From Pseudooceanicola pacificus (lineage in GTDB: Bacteria; Pseudomonadota; Alphaproteobacteria; Rhodobacterales; Rhodobacteraceae), in contig NZ_WNXQ01000003.1 in NCBI RefSeq assembly GCF_009789075.1, positions 1-64,000 on the forward strand: a stretch of 64,000 nucleotides of DNA. Reading direction: 5' to 3'. A program made the position numbers and the translations under genes. This document shows positions 42,972 through 52,590 of the stretch, one piece after another (the first letter of the stretch is position 1; the number at the start of each line of letters is the position of its first letter). The notes below the pieces were generated by a model that made no database searches, was not told the origin of the DNA, and saw nothing but the letters and a program-made list of their open reading frames with translations.

Positions 42972-43769
42972 TCAGGCGCGGGTGGCCAGCGCCGGGGCCA
43001 GCGCGGCCAGGCGGGTCAGGCAGTCGCCCAGGATCGCCCGCATCGGCGCGGCGGTTCCGGGGGCATAGGTCCAGGGCGGGGTCTCGGCGGCGAGGTAGGC
43101 GGAATAGGCCATTTCCATCTGGATCGCGTGCACGCCGGTTTCGGGCCGTCCGTGATGGCGCGTGGTCCAGCCGCCGCGAAAGCGCCCGTTCAGCACAGTG
43201 CTGCGGCCCGAGGCGGTGCAGATTTCGTTGACCGTGGCCTGAACACGGGGATCGCAGGTGCGGCCGTTGTCGGTGCCGATGTTCAGGTCGGGCAGGGTGC
43301 CGTCGAAGAGGTAGGGGATGACCGAGCGGATGGAATGGCAGTCCCACAGGATGGCCACGCCGTGGAGTTCGCGCACCCGGTCGATTTCGGCCGACAGGGC
43401 CGTGTGATAGGGGCGGTGCCATTGCTCCAGCCGGCGGGCGATCTCTGCGGCGTCGGGCTCTTCGCGCCACAGGGGGGCGCCATCGAAATCGGTCAGCGGC
43501 ACCAGCCCGGTGGTGTTCTGCCCGGGATAGAGCGACCTCCCCTCGGGGTCGCGGTTGGCGTCGATCACGTAGCGGTGGAAATTCGCCCGCACCAGCGTCG
43601 CGCCCTCCAGCAGCCCGCCATAGAGCTGGTCGAGATGCCAGTCGGTATTCGCCAGCGCCTGCCCGTTGGGGTTCAGCATCGCCATGATCGCGTCGGGCAC
43701 ATGGGTGCCGGTGTGCGGCATGCCCAGGATCACCGGGCTGTCGCCCCGGGTCACGCTTACCGGCGTCAT
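42972..43769 (-). CDS. hutG: N-formylglutamate deformylase
   Basis: A 265-aa N-formylglutamate amidohydrolase (FGase family). It has [16 protein letters not shown] at the N-terminus, [27 protein letters not shown], and [17 protein letters not shown], whose His and Asp/Glu residues are metal-ligand candidates. It releases formate and glutamate, the final step of the five-step histidine pathway that also needs HutF, encoded on the opposite strand nearby. ATGA overlap with hutH couples their translation. Confidence 0.94.
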   Translation of the reverse strand: MTPVSVTRGDSPVILGMPHTGTHVPDAIMAMLNPNGQALANTDWHLDQLYGGLLEGATLVRANFHRYVIDANRDPEGRSLYPGQNTTGLVPLTDFDGAPLWREEPDAAEIARRLEQWHRPYHTALSAEIDRVRELHGVAILWDCHSIRSVIPYLFDGTLPDLNIGTDNGRTCDPRVQATVNEICTASGRSTVLNGRFRGGWTTRHHGRPETGVHAIQMEMAYSAYLAAETPPWTYAPGTAAPMRAILGDCLTRLAALAPALATRA

Positions 43770-45295
43770 GGCTGCAACTCCGGCAGGGGCAGCCCGGCGA
43801 TCAGCGCGCCCTCGCGCACCATCGCGGCGGCGCGGGTCATGTCGGTGGCCATGTAACGGTCCTCCTGCAAGGCGGGTATGTCGGTGCGGATCGTGGCAAT
43901 CACGCCCCGCAGCGGCGCGCTGGTACGCAGCGGCGCGCGGAATTCGACGCCCTGCGCGGCGCAGAGCGCCTCGACCCCCAGGATGCTTTCCAGGTTGGCC
44001 ACCATGCGCATCAGCCGCCGCGCGCCGTGGGCGGCCATGGAGACGTGGTCCTCCTGGTTGGCCGAGGTCGGCGTGCTGTCGGTGGAGCAGGGATTGGCCA
44101 GGTGCTTGTTCTCGCTCATCAGGGCGGCGGTCGTGACCTCGGCGATCATGAAGCCCGAGTTGAGGCCCGGATCGGGGGTCAGGAACGGCTTGAGGTCATG
44201 CGAGAGCGTGGGATCGACCATCAGCGCCACCCGCCGCTGCGCGATGGCGCCGGTTTCGGCCAGGGCCAGGGCGATCTGGTCGGCGGCAAAGGCCACGGGT
44301 TCGGCATGGAAATTCCCGCCCGAGACGATGCTGCCGTCGGGCAGGACCAGCGGGTTGTCGGTGACGGCGTTGGCCTCGATCTCCAGCGTCCCGGCGGCAA
44401 AGCGCATCAGGTCCATCGCGGCCCCGGTCACCTGCGGCTGGCAGCGGATGCAATAGGGATCCTGCACCCGGGTGTCGCCCTCGCGGTGGCTTTCGCGGAT
44501 CTCCGATCCCTCCATCAGCGCGCGCTGCGCCCGGGCGCAGTCGATCTGCCCGCGATGGCCGCGCAGGTCGTGGATCGCCGGTTGCAGGGGCGCGGTGGAC
44601 CCCATGATCGCATCGTTCGACAGCGCCCCGGTCACCACGGCCGATTGCAGCGCTGTCCAGCCGCGAAACAGCGCCGCCAGCGCCAGCGCGGTCGAGAACT
44701 GCGTGCCGTTGATCAGCGCCAGCCCCTCCTTGGGGCCCAGCTCGATCGGCTCCAGCCCGGCGCGGGCCATCGCCTCGGCCCCCGGCAGCGCCTCGCCCTG
44801 CCATGTGGCGCTGCCCTCGCCGATCATCACGGCGGCCATATGGGCCAGCGGGGCCAGATCGCCACTGGCACCGACCGAGCCCTGTTCGGGCACCAGCGGC
44901 AGCACGCCGCGCGCCAGCATCGCCTCGATCAGCGCGACCAGCGACCAGCGCACGCCCGAGGCGCCGCGCCCGAGCGAGAGCAGCTTGAGCGCCATCATCA
45001 GGCGCACCTCTTCGGGCGGCAGCACCTGGCCGACCCCGGCGCAATGCGACAGGATCAGGTTGCGCTGCAGCCGCGCGGTATCGGCGGGCGGGATGCGCAC
45101 CGTGGCCAGCTTGCCGAAGCCGGTGTTCACGCCATAGACGGCATCCGGCCCGTTCGCGGCGGCGGCGACATGGGCGGCGGCGGATTCGACCGCGGGGCGG
45201 GCGGCGGGGTCCAGCGCGGGCGTGGCCGCGCCGGTCCAGATGGCGCAGAGCTGGGGCAGCGTCGCCGCCCCCGGTGTCAGGGTCAGGCTTGGCAC
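43766..45295 (-). CDS. hutH: Histidine ammonia-lyase
   Basis: A 509-aa histidase. The MIO cofactor-forming tripeptide Ala-Ser-Gly is in [14 protein letters not shown], with [10 protein letters not shown] and [13 protein letters not shown] also typical. It deaminates histidine to urocanate without added cofactor. The GTG at 45295 gives the normal family length and overlaps the end of hutI by 13 bases; longer in-frame extension runs through hutI and is not real. It shares an ATGA overlap with hutG. Confidence 0.96.
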   Translation of the reverse strand: MPSLTLTPGAATLPQLCAIWTGAATPALDPAARPAVESAAAHVAAAANGPDAVYGVNTGFGKLATVRIPPADTARLQRNLILSHCAGVGQVLPPEEVRLMMALKLLSLGRGASGVRWSLVALIEAMLARGVLPLVPEQGSVGASGDLAPLAHMAAVMIGEGSATWQGEALPGAEAMARAGLEPIELGPKEGLALINGTQFSTALALAALFRGWTALQSAVVTGALSNDAIMGSTAPLQPAIHDLRGHRGQIDCARAQRALMEGSEIRESHREGDTRVQDPYCIRCQPQVTGAAMDLMRFAAGTLEIEANAVTDNPLVLPDGSIVSGGNFHAEPVAFAADQIALALAETGAIAQRRVALMVDPTLSHDLKPFLTPDPGLNSGFMIAEVTTAALMSENKHLANPCSTDSTPTSANQEDHVSMAAHGARRLMRMVANLESILGVEALCAAQGVEFRAPLRTSAPLRGVIATIRTDIPALQEDRYMATDMTRAAAMVREGALIAGLPLPELQP

Positions 45296-46482
45296 GTTGC
45301 CCCCTTGAAATAGCGCCGCCAGAGCGGGTTGAAGCCGATGCGATAGCTCAGTTCCTCGGGCGCCGCGACGTTCCAGACGCAGAGGTCCGCGCGCAGCCCC
45401 GCCGCGATCCGCCCCCGGTCGGTCAGGCCAAGCGCGCGGGCCGCCTGGGCCGTGACGCCCGAAAGGCATTCGTCCGGTGTCATGCGGAACAGCGTTGCCG
45501 CCATGTTCATCGCCAGCAGCAGCGAGGTCATGGGAGAGGAACCGGGATTGCAATCCGTCGCCACAGCCAGCGGCACGCCCGCGGCACGCAGGGCCGCGAT
45601 GGGCGGCGATTGCGTTTCGCGCAGGGTGTAGAACGCGCCGGGCAGGATCACCGCGACCGTGCCACGCTCGGCCAGCACCGCGCAGTCGCGGGCCGAGAGG
45701 TATTCGAGGTGATCCACCGACAGCGCCCCGGCCCGCGCCGCCATCGCCGCCCCGCCGAGATCGGAGAGCTGTTCGGCATGCAGCTTGACCGGCAGGCCAA
45801 GCGCATGGGCCGCATCGAACACCCGGGCGATCTGGGCGGGGGTGAAGGCGATGCCCTCGCAGAACCCGTCCACCGCGTCGGCCAGCCCGGCGGCATGGGC
45901 GGCCCGCAGGGCAGGGATGCAGACACGGTCGATATAGCCGTCCGGGTCGTCACGGCAGTCGGCGGGCACCGCATGGGCGCCAAGGAAGCTGGTCACCACC
46001 TCCACCGGCCGTTCTGCCGCGATCCGCCGGGCCACGCGCAGCATCCGCAGTTCGGTATCGACGTCCAGGCCATAGCCCGACTTGATCTCGACCGTCGTGA
46101 CCCCCTCGGCGATCAGCGCGTCGATCCGGGGCAGGGCATCGGCCAGCAGCGCGGCCTCGGTGGCCGCACGGGTGGCGGTGACGGTCGAGACGATACCGCC
46201 CCCGGCGCGCGCGATGGCATCGTAGCTCGCGCCCTCCAGCCGCATGCGGAATTCCCCGGCGCGGTTTCCGCCATGCACGATATGGGTGTGGCAGTCGATC
46301 AGCCCGGGCGTGACCAGCCGCCCGCCCAGGTCGTGGCGTTCCATCCCCGCATGCGCCCCGGGCAGCTCGGCCAGGGGGCCGGCCCAGGCGATCTGCGCGT
46401 CCTGCACCGCGATGGCGGCATCGGCCAGCGGGGGCGAGCCGGGGCTGCCGTCGACCAGCGTGCAATGGGTGAGGAGGGGCAT
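45283..46482 (-). CDS. hutI: Imidazolonepropionase
   Basis: A 399-aa amidohydrolase. The metal motif is in [14 protein letters not shown], followed by [35 protein letters not shown] and [14 protein letters not shown] (catalytic Asp), all HutI hallmarks. It opens imidazolone-propionate to formiminoglutamate. AAGGAAA precedes ATG 46482. It is the first gene of hutIHGU and diverges from hutF, with a 72-base region between them. Confidence 0.96.
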   Translation of the reverse strand: MPLLTHCTLVDGSPGSPPLADAAIAVQDAQIAWAGPLAELPGAHAGMERHDLGGRLVTPGLIDCHTHIVHGGNRAGEFRMRLEGASYDAIARAGGGIVSTVTATRAATEAALLADALPRIDALIAEGVTTVEIKSGYGLDVDTELRMLRVARRIAAERPVEVVTSFLGAHAVPADCRDDPDGYIDRVCIPALRAAHAAGLADAVDGFCEGIAFTPAQIARVFDAAHALGLPVKLHAEQLSDLGGAAMAARAGALSVDHLEYLSARDCAVLAERGTVAVILPGAFYTLRETQSPPIAALRAAGVPLAVATDCNPGSSPMTSLLLAMNMAATLFRMTPDECLSGVTAQAARALGLTDRGRIAAGLRADLCVWNVAAPEELSYRIGFNPLWRRYFKGATCQA

Positions 46483-46515
46483 CGGATTTCCTTGCGGACT
46501 CGGCGTGACTCGGAT

Positions 46516-46529
46516 TATGTATGCACATA
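46516..46529. promoter_or_regulatory. Candidate HutC operator between hutI and hutF
   Basis: TATGT and ACATA are exact complements around ATGC, in an AT-rich island (46514-46534) in the 72-base region between the divergent hutI and hutF starts. GntR/HutC repressors bind similar TGTATA-type dyads, and hutC is in this cluster. One site could repress both directions until urocanate is present. Confidence 0.55.
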
Positions 46530-46554
46530 TTATGACAGTCAAGCGGGGACGGCG

Positions 46555-47922
46555 ATGCAGATGATCCACGCAGGCCAGGCCCTGCTGCCCGACGGATGGG
46601 CGCGCGATGTCGCGGTCATGGTCGAGGGCGGGCGCATCGCCTCGGCCCGGCCCGGCAGCACGGCAGAGCCGGGGGCGCAGCGGGTCGACGTGCTCCTCCC
46701 GGCGCCCAGCAACCTGCATTCCCACGCCTTCCAGCGCGCGATGGCCGGGCTGACCGAGGCGCGCGGCCCGGATCCGGCGGACAGCTTCTGGACCTGGCGG
46801 CGGCTGATGTTCCGCTTCCTCGACCGGCTGGACCCGGAGCAGGTGCAGGCCATCGCCGCCTTCGTGCAGATGGAGATGCTGGAGGCCGGCTATGGCGCCT
46901 CGGTCGAATTCCATTATCTGCACCACCAACCGGGAGGTGTGCCCTATGACGACCTGGCCGAGATGTCGGCGCGGATCGCCGCCGGGGCGGATATCTCGGG
47001 CATCGGGCTGACCCTGTTGCCGGTGCTCTACCGGCAGGGCGGCTGCGACGGGCGGGCGCTGGCACCGGGGCAGGTGCGCTTTGGCTGCGATCCCGACCTC
47101 TATGCCCGGCTGGTCGCGGGGGCGGGCGCGGCGCTGAAGGCGCTGCCCGATGACGCGCGCCTTGGCCTGGCCCCGCATTCGCTGCGCGCCGTGCCGCCGC
47201 AGGCGCTGGCCGAGGTGACGGGCCTTGGCATCGACGGGCCGATCCACATGCACCTGGCCGAACAGATGCCCGAGGTGCAGGAGGTGCGGGCCGCCCTGGG
47301 CGCCCGCCCGGTGGAATGGGCGCTGGAAAACATCGACCTGGGCCCCCGCTGGTGCCTGATCCATTGCACCCAGATGACACCCGGAGAGACCCGGGCGCTG
47401 GCCGCAACCGGGGCTGTCGCGGGGCTCTGCCCGATCACCGAAAGCAATCTGGGCGACGGCATTTTCGACGGCACCGGCTTCCTGGGGTCCGGGGGGCGGA
47501 TCGGGCTGGGGTCGGACAGCAACCTGCGGATTTCGCTGACCGAGGAGATCCGCGTGCTGGAACATTCGCAACGCCTGCGCGACCGGGGCCGGGCGATGCT
47601 GGCGGCGCCGGGACGGTCCACCGCGCGGCGGCTGCTGGACGAGGTGCTGACGGGCGGCGCGCAGGCGGCGGGACGCGACTGCGGGCGCATCGCGCCGGGG
47701 GCGCTGGCGGATCTGCTGGCGCTGGACACCGGCGGCCCGGATCTGGAGGGGCTGGAGGGCGACCGCCTGCTTGACGTGCATGTGTTTGCCGGCGACGACC
47801 GCGCGGTGGCCGAAGTCTGGTCGGCCGGGCGGCATGTGGTCACCGGCGGGCGCCACATCCGGCATGACGAGATCGTGGCGGGCTACCGCCGCGCGCTGGC
47901 CGGGCTGCGCGAGGCGCTGTAG
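46555..47922 (+). CDS. hutF: Formimidoylglutamate deiminase
   Basis: A 455-aa amidohydrolase. Metal motif [13 protein letters not shown] (HxH), [37 protein letters not shown] and [15 protein letters not shown] match HutF, which deiminates formiminoglutamate to N-formylglutamate and ammonia. Two ATGs (46555, 46561) are possible, with only a weak GGGGA upstream. It pairs with HutG to make the five-step route and is followed by hutC. Confidence 0.94.
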   Translation: MQMIHAGQALLPDGWARDVAVMVEGGRIASARPGSTAEPGAQRVDVLLPAPSNLHSHAFQRAMAGLTEARGPDPADSFWTWRRLMFRFLDRLDPEQVQAIAAFVQMEMLEAGYGASVEFHYLHHQPGGVPYDDLAEMSARIAAGADISGIGLTLLPVLYRQGGCDGRALAPGQVRFGCDPDLYARLVAGAGAALKALPDDARLGLAPHSLRAVPPQALAEVTGLGIDGPIHMHLAEQMPEVQEVRAALGARPVEWALENIDLGPRWCLIHCTQMTPGETRALAATGAVAGLCPITESNLGDGIFDGTGFLGSGGRIGLGSDSNLRISLTEEIRVLEHSQRLRDRGRAMLAAPGRSTARRLLDEVLTGGAQAAGRDCGRIAPGALADLLALDTGGPDLEGLEGDRLLDVHVFAGDDRAVAEVWSAGRHVVTGGRHIRHDEIVAGYRRALAGLREAL

Positions 47923-48004
47923 GGGTGCGGGGCGGTGTCGCGATGACGGTGGCCCGCAACGGAAGGGCGCGGGGTCACCGGCATCCGCGGGCGAGGCGCA
48001 GGGC

Positions 48005-48691
48005 ATGAGCAGACGCAACACATGGCAGGACATCCGCGAGAAGGTCCGCCGCCGCATCCACCGCCGCGACTGGGCGCCGGGCGAGATGATCCCGAACGAG
48101 ATCGCACTGGCCGGGGAATTCGGCTGCTCGCGCGCCACGATGAACCGGGCCCTGCGCAGCCTCGCCTCGGACGGGCTGATCGACCGGCGGCGAAAGGGGG
48201 GCACCCGGGTCGCGCTGCATCCGGTGCGGCGCGCGGTGTTCGAAATACCCGTCCTGCGGCACGAGATCGAGGAGACGGGGGCGGTTTACGGCTACCGGCT
48301 GGTCCTGCGCGAGATGGCCGCGCCCCTTGGCCATGCCGCGCCGGGGATCGGGGCGGGGGCGGAATGCCTGCACCTGGTTGCCGTGCACAGCGGCGACGGT
48401 CAGCCCCACGCCGTCGAGGACCGCTGGATCGACCCGGCACTGCCGGGGCTGGCCGATGCGCCGTTCGAGGGGGTCAGCGCCAACGAATGGCTGCTGGAAC
48501 ATGTGCCTTATACCTCGGGCGAGCTGACGATTTCCGCCGAACCCGCCGATGCGGGAACCGCTGACCTGCTGGGCCTGCCCCAGGGCACGCCGCTGCTGTG
48601 CCTGAACCGGGTCACGCTGGACGGGGCGCGGATCGTCACCTCGGTCCGGCTCAGCTATCGCCCCGGGCACCGGCTGACGACCTCGCTCTGA
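48005..48691 (+). CDS. hutC: GntR family histidine utilisation repressor
   Basis: A 228-aa HutC-subfamily GntR regulator: N-terminal winged HTH ([20 protein letters not shown], then [20 protein letters not shown], residues 13-62) and a C-terminal UTRA domain ending LTTSL. It represses hut genes until urocanate binds. The ATG at 48005 gives the normal start of the HTH domain; ribosome site is weak. Located 82 bases after hutF on the same strand. Confidence 0.94.
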   Translation: MSRRNTWQDIREKVRRRIHRRDWAPGEMIPNEIALAGEFGCSRATMNRALRSLASDGLIDRRRKGGTRVALHPVRRAVFEIPVLRHEIEETGAVYGYRLVLREMAAPLGHAAPGIGAGAECLHLVAVHSGDGQPHAVEDRWIDPALPGLADAPFEGVSANEWLLEHVPYTSGELTISAEPADAGTADLLGLPQGTPLLCLNRVTLDGARIVTSVRLSYRPGHRLTTSL

Positions 48692-48700
48692 CGCCTGCCG

Positions 48701-49195
48701 TCAGCCCGCCGGGGGCAGGGCCGCCCATCTTGCAAGGACCTCTGCCGCCTCGGCATCGGAATGCTGCGAGGCGGGCATCGCGCGTTGCGTCGCGGGCAGG
48801 CCGCATTGCGCCAGCATCGCGCCGACGTCGACGGGGAACCGTTTGCTTTCGGGCAGCGCGCCCAGCACCGCGCCGGCCTGCGCCATGTCGGCCGCGTAAT
48901 AGAGGCGCGAAATCCCCGCGATCATCATCGCCGCCACGCAAAGGGGGCAGGGTTCGCAGCTGGAGTAGAGCTCGGCCCCGCGCAAATCGACAGTCCCGAG
49001 GGTGCGGGCCGCGTCGCGGATCGCCTCGGTCTCGCCGTGGCTGGTGGGATCGTGGTTCATCACCGACCGGTTGAGGCCCTCGCCGACGATCTGCCCGTCG
49101 CGGACCACCACGGCGCCAAAGGGTTCGGTGCCCGGGGTGGTCAGCGCCTCGGCCGAGATGGCGATGGCGCGCTGCATGAACCGCGCGTCATACAT
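48701..49195 (-). CDS. Nucleoside/guanine-type deaminase (CDA fold)
   Basis: A 164-aa cytidine-deaminase-fold enzyme. The zinc site is TSHGETEAI (His, catalytic Glu) and SSCEPCPLC (PCxxC), with FGAVVVRDGQIVGEG before it, typical of guanine deaminase and tRNA-adenosine-deaminase-like proteins. It is cotranscribed with an Opp-type importer and two amidohydrolases, so its substrate is probably an imported purine, pyrimidine or other amino-heterocycle rather than tRNA. The ATG lies inside the end of the ATPase gene (8-base overlap). Confidence 0.82.
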   Translation of the reverse strand: MYDARFMQRAIAISAEALTTPGTEPFGAVVVRDGQIVGEGLNRSVMNHDPTSHGETEAIRDAARTLGTVDLRGAELYSSCEPCPLCVAAMMIAGISRLYYAADMAQAGAVLGALPESKRFPVDVGAMLAQCGLPATQRAMPASQHSDAEAAEVLARWAALPPAG

Positions 49196-50153
49196 CGGCG
49201 GCGCTTTCGGCGGCGAAACAGGCGACCCGCCCGTCGCGTACCGCTGCGTGGCGCTCGGGCCGCTCGACCTTGCAGCGGTCGAAGGCCAGCGGACAGCGCG
49301 GATGGAAACTGCAGCCCCGGGGCGGCGAGACGGGCGAGGGCACCTCGCCCCCCATCGGCGCGCGCTCGCGGTTCGGCGCCTCAAGGTCCGGGATCGTGTC
49401 CAGCAGCATCCGGGTATAGGGATGCAGCGGATTGGCAAAAAGGTCGGCGGTCGGCTGGATCTCGACAATCCGGCCCAGATACATCACCGCGATCACATCG
49501 GCCATGTGCCGCACCACGCTGAGATCGTGCGAGATGAAGAGATAGGTCAGCCCCATCTCGCGCTGGAGCCGCTTCATCAGGTTCAGCACCTGCGCCTGGA
49601 CCGACACGTCCAAAGCCGAGGTCGGCTCGTCACAGACCAGGAATTCGGGCTCTCCGGCCAGGGCGCGGGCGATGGAAATCCGCTGCCGCTGCCCGCCCGA
49701 GAATTCATGCGGGTATTTCAGCGCATCGGCGGGCGACAGCCCCACGGTGCTCAGCAGTTCGGACACCCGGGCGGCCACGGTGGCCTCGGGCGTGCCGGGG
49801 CGCAGGGTGCGCAGCGGTTCGGCCACGATGCGACCCACCCGCCAGCGCGGGTTGAGCGAGGCAAAGGGATCCTGAAAGATCATCTGCATCCGGTCGCGGT
49901 CGCCGTGGAACCGGATCGCCCCGGCCGAAGGCGGGTGCAGGCCGGTCACCAGCTTGGCGATGGTGCTTTTCCCGCAGCCGGATTCGCCCACCAGGGCCAG
50001 TGTCTGGCCGCGCTGGATCGAGAAATCGACCCCGTCCACGGCACGCAGGGTGCGGCGCGGCTTGCGTTCGATCACCCGGTTCAGCCAGGGGGCAGAGACA
50101 TCGAACCGCCGTTCCAGCGCGTCGACTTCAAGGATGGCGGTCTGGCGGGTCAT
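49188..50153 (-). CDS. Dipeptide/oligopeptide-type ABC transporter ATP-binding protein (OppF/DppF-like)
   Basis: A 321-aa ATPase. Walker A is GESGCGKSTIAKL, the Q-loop is IFQDPFASLNPRW, the signature is FSGGQRQRISIARAL, Walker B is EFLVCDEPTSALDVS and the H-loop SHDLS. The C-terminal oligopeptide-transport extension has the Cys set CSFHPRCPLAFDRC, common in Opp/Dpp ATPases. Its start overlaps the OppD-like stop (ATGA). Confidence 0.92.
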   Translation of the reverse strand: MTRQTAILEVDALERRFDVSAPWLNRVIERKPRRTLRAVDGVDFSIQRGQTLALVGESGCGKSTIAKLVTGLHPPSAGAIRFHGDRDRMQMIFQDPFASLNPRWRVGRIVAEPLRTLRPGTPEATVAARVSELLSTVGLSPADALKYPHEFSGGQRQRISIARALAGEPEFLVCDEPTSALDVSVQAQVLNLMKRLQREMGLTYLFISHDLSVVRHMADVIAVMYLGRIVEIQPTADLFANPLHPYTRMLLDTIPDLEAPNRERAPMGGEVPSPVSPPRGCSFHPRCPLAFDRCKVERPERHAAVRDGRVACFAAESAADV

Positions 50154-51139
50154 GCGGTTTCTCCCTCGGTCAGAGCGGTGGAGCCGGCCAGCGGCAGCCA
50201 GCAGGCGGCGCCGGTGCCCGCGATGCGTGGCACGTCGCGGCGGCAGCGCGGCCCGGCCAGGTCGCAGCGCGGGTTGAAGGCGCAGCCCGACGGGATCGCG
50301 TCCAGCCGGGGCATCGAGCCGGGGATCATCCGCAGATCCTCGGCATCCGAACGCAGGCTGGGGATCGAGCCCATGAGCCCGGCGGTATAGGGGTGCTGCG
50401 GGCGGCGCACGACATCCTCGACCGGGCCGACCTCGGCCAGGCGGCCGGCATACATCACCGCGACCCGGTCGGCGGTTTCGGCAATCACGCCCATGTCGTG
50501 GGTCACCAGCATGACCGCCGTGCCCCGCTCGCGGCAGAGCCGTTTCAGCAAGGCCGTGATCTGCGCCTGGATCGACACGTCCAGCGCGGTGGTCGGTTCG
50601 TCGGCGATGATCAGCTCGGGCTCGGCGCAGAGCGCCAGGGCGATGACGATGCGCTGCCGCATCCCGCCCGAGAACTGGTGCGGGTAGTTGTCGATCCGCT
50701 CCTCGACCGCGGGGATGCCGACCTCGCGCATCAGCCCGATGGCGCGGGCGCGGGCCTGTGCCTTGCCCAGATCGGTGTGCTGGCGGATCGTCTCGACCAG
50801 CTGGTCGCCCACCCGGAACAGCGGGTTGAGCGAGGTCAGCGGGTCCTGGAAGATCGCGCCGATCCGGCGTCCGCGCACCCGTTGCAGGCCCTTTTCGCCC
50901 AGGGTGTCGATGCGCTCGCCCGACAGCAGGATCTGCCCGCCCGCGATGCGGCCCGGCGGTTCCAGAAGGCCCAGGATGGCCATGCCGGTCATCGACTTGC
51001 CTGCGCCGCTTTCGCCGACCACGCCCAGGATTTCCCCCCGGCGGATGGTCAGAGAGATGTCGTCGACGGCTCTCAGGACACCCTTTCGGGTGGGGAATTC
51101 GACGCGCAGGTTGCGCACGTCCAGCACGGTATCGGTCAT
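50150..51139 (-). CDS. Dipeptide/oligopeptide-type ABC transporter ATP-binding protein (OppD/DppD-like)
   Basis: A 329-aa ATPase with Walker A GESGAGKSMTGMA, Q-loop IFQDPLTSLNPLF, signature FSGGMRQRIVIALAL, Walker B ELIIADEPTTALDVS, H-loop THDMG and the C-terminal Cys cluster CAFNPRCDLAGPRC. The real start is ATG 51139, just before the upstream amidohydrolase stop. It forms a heterodimer with the OppF-like protein. Confidence 0.92.
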   Translation of the reverse strand: MTDTVLDVRNLRVEFPTRKGVLRAVDDISLTIRRGEILGVVGESGAGKSMTGMAILGLLEPPGRIAGGQILLSGERIDTLGEKGLQRVRGRRIGAIFQDPLTSLNPLFRVGDQLVETIRQHTDLGKAQARARAIGLMREVGIPAVEERIDNYPHQFSGGMRQRIVIALALCAEPELIIADEPTTALDVSIQAQITALLKRLCRERGTAVMLVTHDMGVIAETADRVAVMYAGRLAEVGPVEDVVRRPQHPYTAGLMGSIPSLRSDAEDLRMIPGSMPRLDAIPSGCAFNPRCDLAGPRCRRDVPRIAGTGAACWLPLAGSTALTEGETA

Positions 51140-52569
51140 CAAAGCCTCCGGTAACTGGGGTCGAAGATCTGCTCGACCGGCGGATGGTTCAGGGTGCGTT
51201 CGGGGTATTTCGCGATCAGCCCGTCGAACTGGGCCTGCGCGCGGCCAAACTCGGCATCCGGATCGAAGCCGGGGATCGCGCCATCGCTCATCACGCGCCG
51301 CCCGTCGATCCAGACATCGCGCACGTCGCGCCCCGAGGTGGCGGTCATGACGGTCTGCACCGGGTCGGCGGTCTGCAGGCACCGGCGCAGGTCGATCACC
51401 GCGATATCCGCCTTGGCCCCGGGGGACAGGCGGCCAAGGTCGGGCCGGTTCAGGGCCGCCGCGCCGCCCAGGGTTGCGGCGTCGAACATCGCCTCGGAGC
51501 GGATCGCGTCGATCCCGTCGGATATCCGGGCGGTCATCATGCCGACCTGCATGTTCAGGATCATGTCCGGCGGCCAGGTGTCGGTGCCCAGCCCGATGTT
51601 CATCCCCTGCGCGCGGCATTTCGGGACGGAGCGCAGCATCCCCCCGTGCCGGGCCGAGACCAGCGGGCAATGCACCAGCGTCGCCCCGTGGTGGGCCATC
51701 AGCGCGAAATCCCGCTCGCTGGCCTGGGTGCCGTGGGGCAGCAGCCAGTTCGCCCCGATGGCGCCGATCCGGTCGAGCCATTCGATGGGCGAACATCCGT
51801 GCTGCTCCTGCACCAGGCGCAATTCGGTGGGGGACTGGCAGGAATGCTGGCGCACCGGGGCGCCCATTTCGGCGGCGATGGCATGGGTGCGCTGCAGCAG
51901 GGCGGCGGTGCAGGTCTCGATCCGGTCGGGCGCGAACATCGCGCGCACCAGCCCGCCCGCGCGGCCGTCGACCTTGGCGGCAAAGGCGGCGGCCTCTTCC
52001 AGACCCTGAAAGCCCCGCTCCGCGTCATAGACCGCGCGGATGGTGCCGGCGGTGTCGACCACCTGCCCGCCGGTGCGGTAGGCGGGGCCGAGGTAGACGC
52101 GCAGGCCCAGCTCCTCGGCGGCTTCGGCGGCGGCCTCGAATTCGGCCGCCGTCTCGCCCCATTCGCGGTAGAAGAGCGAGGCGATCGGCAGCGCCGTGGT
52201 GATCCCGTTGCGGATCAGCTGGGCAAAGGCGAAGCGCTTCTGAAACGCCAGTTCCGCGGGCGAATACATCTCGTAAGGCCCTGCCGCCACGTAACTTTCC
52301 GGCCAGACCCGCCCCTTTTGCCAGGCGGGCGTGCTGTCATAGCCCAGGATCGTGGTGTCGAGATCGGACAGCGCGTCCAGGTCGATGAACCCCGGCGCCA
52401 CGATGGCCTGGCCATAGTCGATCCGCTCGTCCGCCTCGCCGTCCCAGGCGGGGCCGGTGAACAGCACGCGGTCGCCTTCGATCACCGCGACGCCGTTCTC
52501 GTGCACCACATGGGCGCCGTCGCGGTGGCCGATGATCCAGCGGGCCGTCAGGAGAATGCGTTTCAGCAT
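51139..52569 (-). CDS. Amidohydrolase (chlorohydrolase-like) lacking the N-terminal HxH motif
   Basis: A 476-aa member of the ATZ/TRZ-like amidohydrolase family. The beta-1 motif, normally HxH, reads GFIDLDALSDLD (about residues 60-71) with no His. Later sites remain: VRQHSCQSPTELRL, LPHGTQASERDFAL, and the catalytic Asp in LGTDTWPPDMILNM. It may use a single different metal site, or work without one. The gene lies between the ABC ATPases and a cytosine-deaminase-like gene, so a deaminase or dechlorinase-like role on the imported compound is possible. Confidence 0.78.
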   Translation of the reverse strand: MLKRILLTARWIIGHRDGAHVVHENGVAVIEGDRVLFTGPAWDGEADERIDYGQAIVAPGFIDLDALSDLDTTILGYDSTPAWQKGRVWPESYVAAGPYEMYSPAELAFQKRFAFAQLIRNGITTALPIASLFYREWGETAAEFEAAAEAAEELGLRVYLGPAYRTGGQVVDTAGTIRAVYDAERGFQGLEEAAAFAAKVDGRAGGLVRAMFAPDRIETCTAALLQRTHAIAAEMGAPVRQHSCQSPTELRLVQEQHGCSPIEWLDRIGAIGANWLLPHGTQASERDFALMAHHGATLVHCPLVSARHGGMLRSVPKCRAQGMNIGLGTDTWPPDMILNMQVGMMTARISDGIDAIRSEAMFDAATLGGAAALNRPDLGRLSPGAKADIAVIDLRRCLQTADPVQTVMTATSGRDVRDVWIDGRRVMSDGAIPGFDPDAEFGRAQAQFDGLIAKYPERTLNHPPVEQIFDPSYRRL

Positions 52570-52590
52570 GGCGCGGGGTCCGATCCGGGC

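Noticed and set aside
41166..43856. An 896-codon plus-strand frame
   Set aside because: Antisense shadow of hutU and hutG, which have full-length family matches.
45296..45553. Longer hutH start
   Set aside because: The extension lies within hutI and has no family similarity; GTG 45295 gives the usual length.
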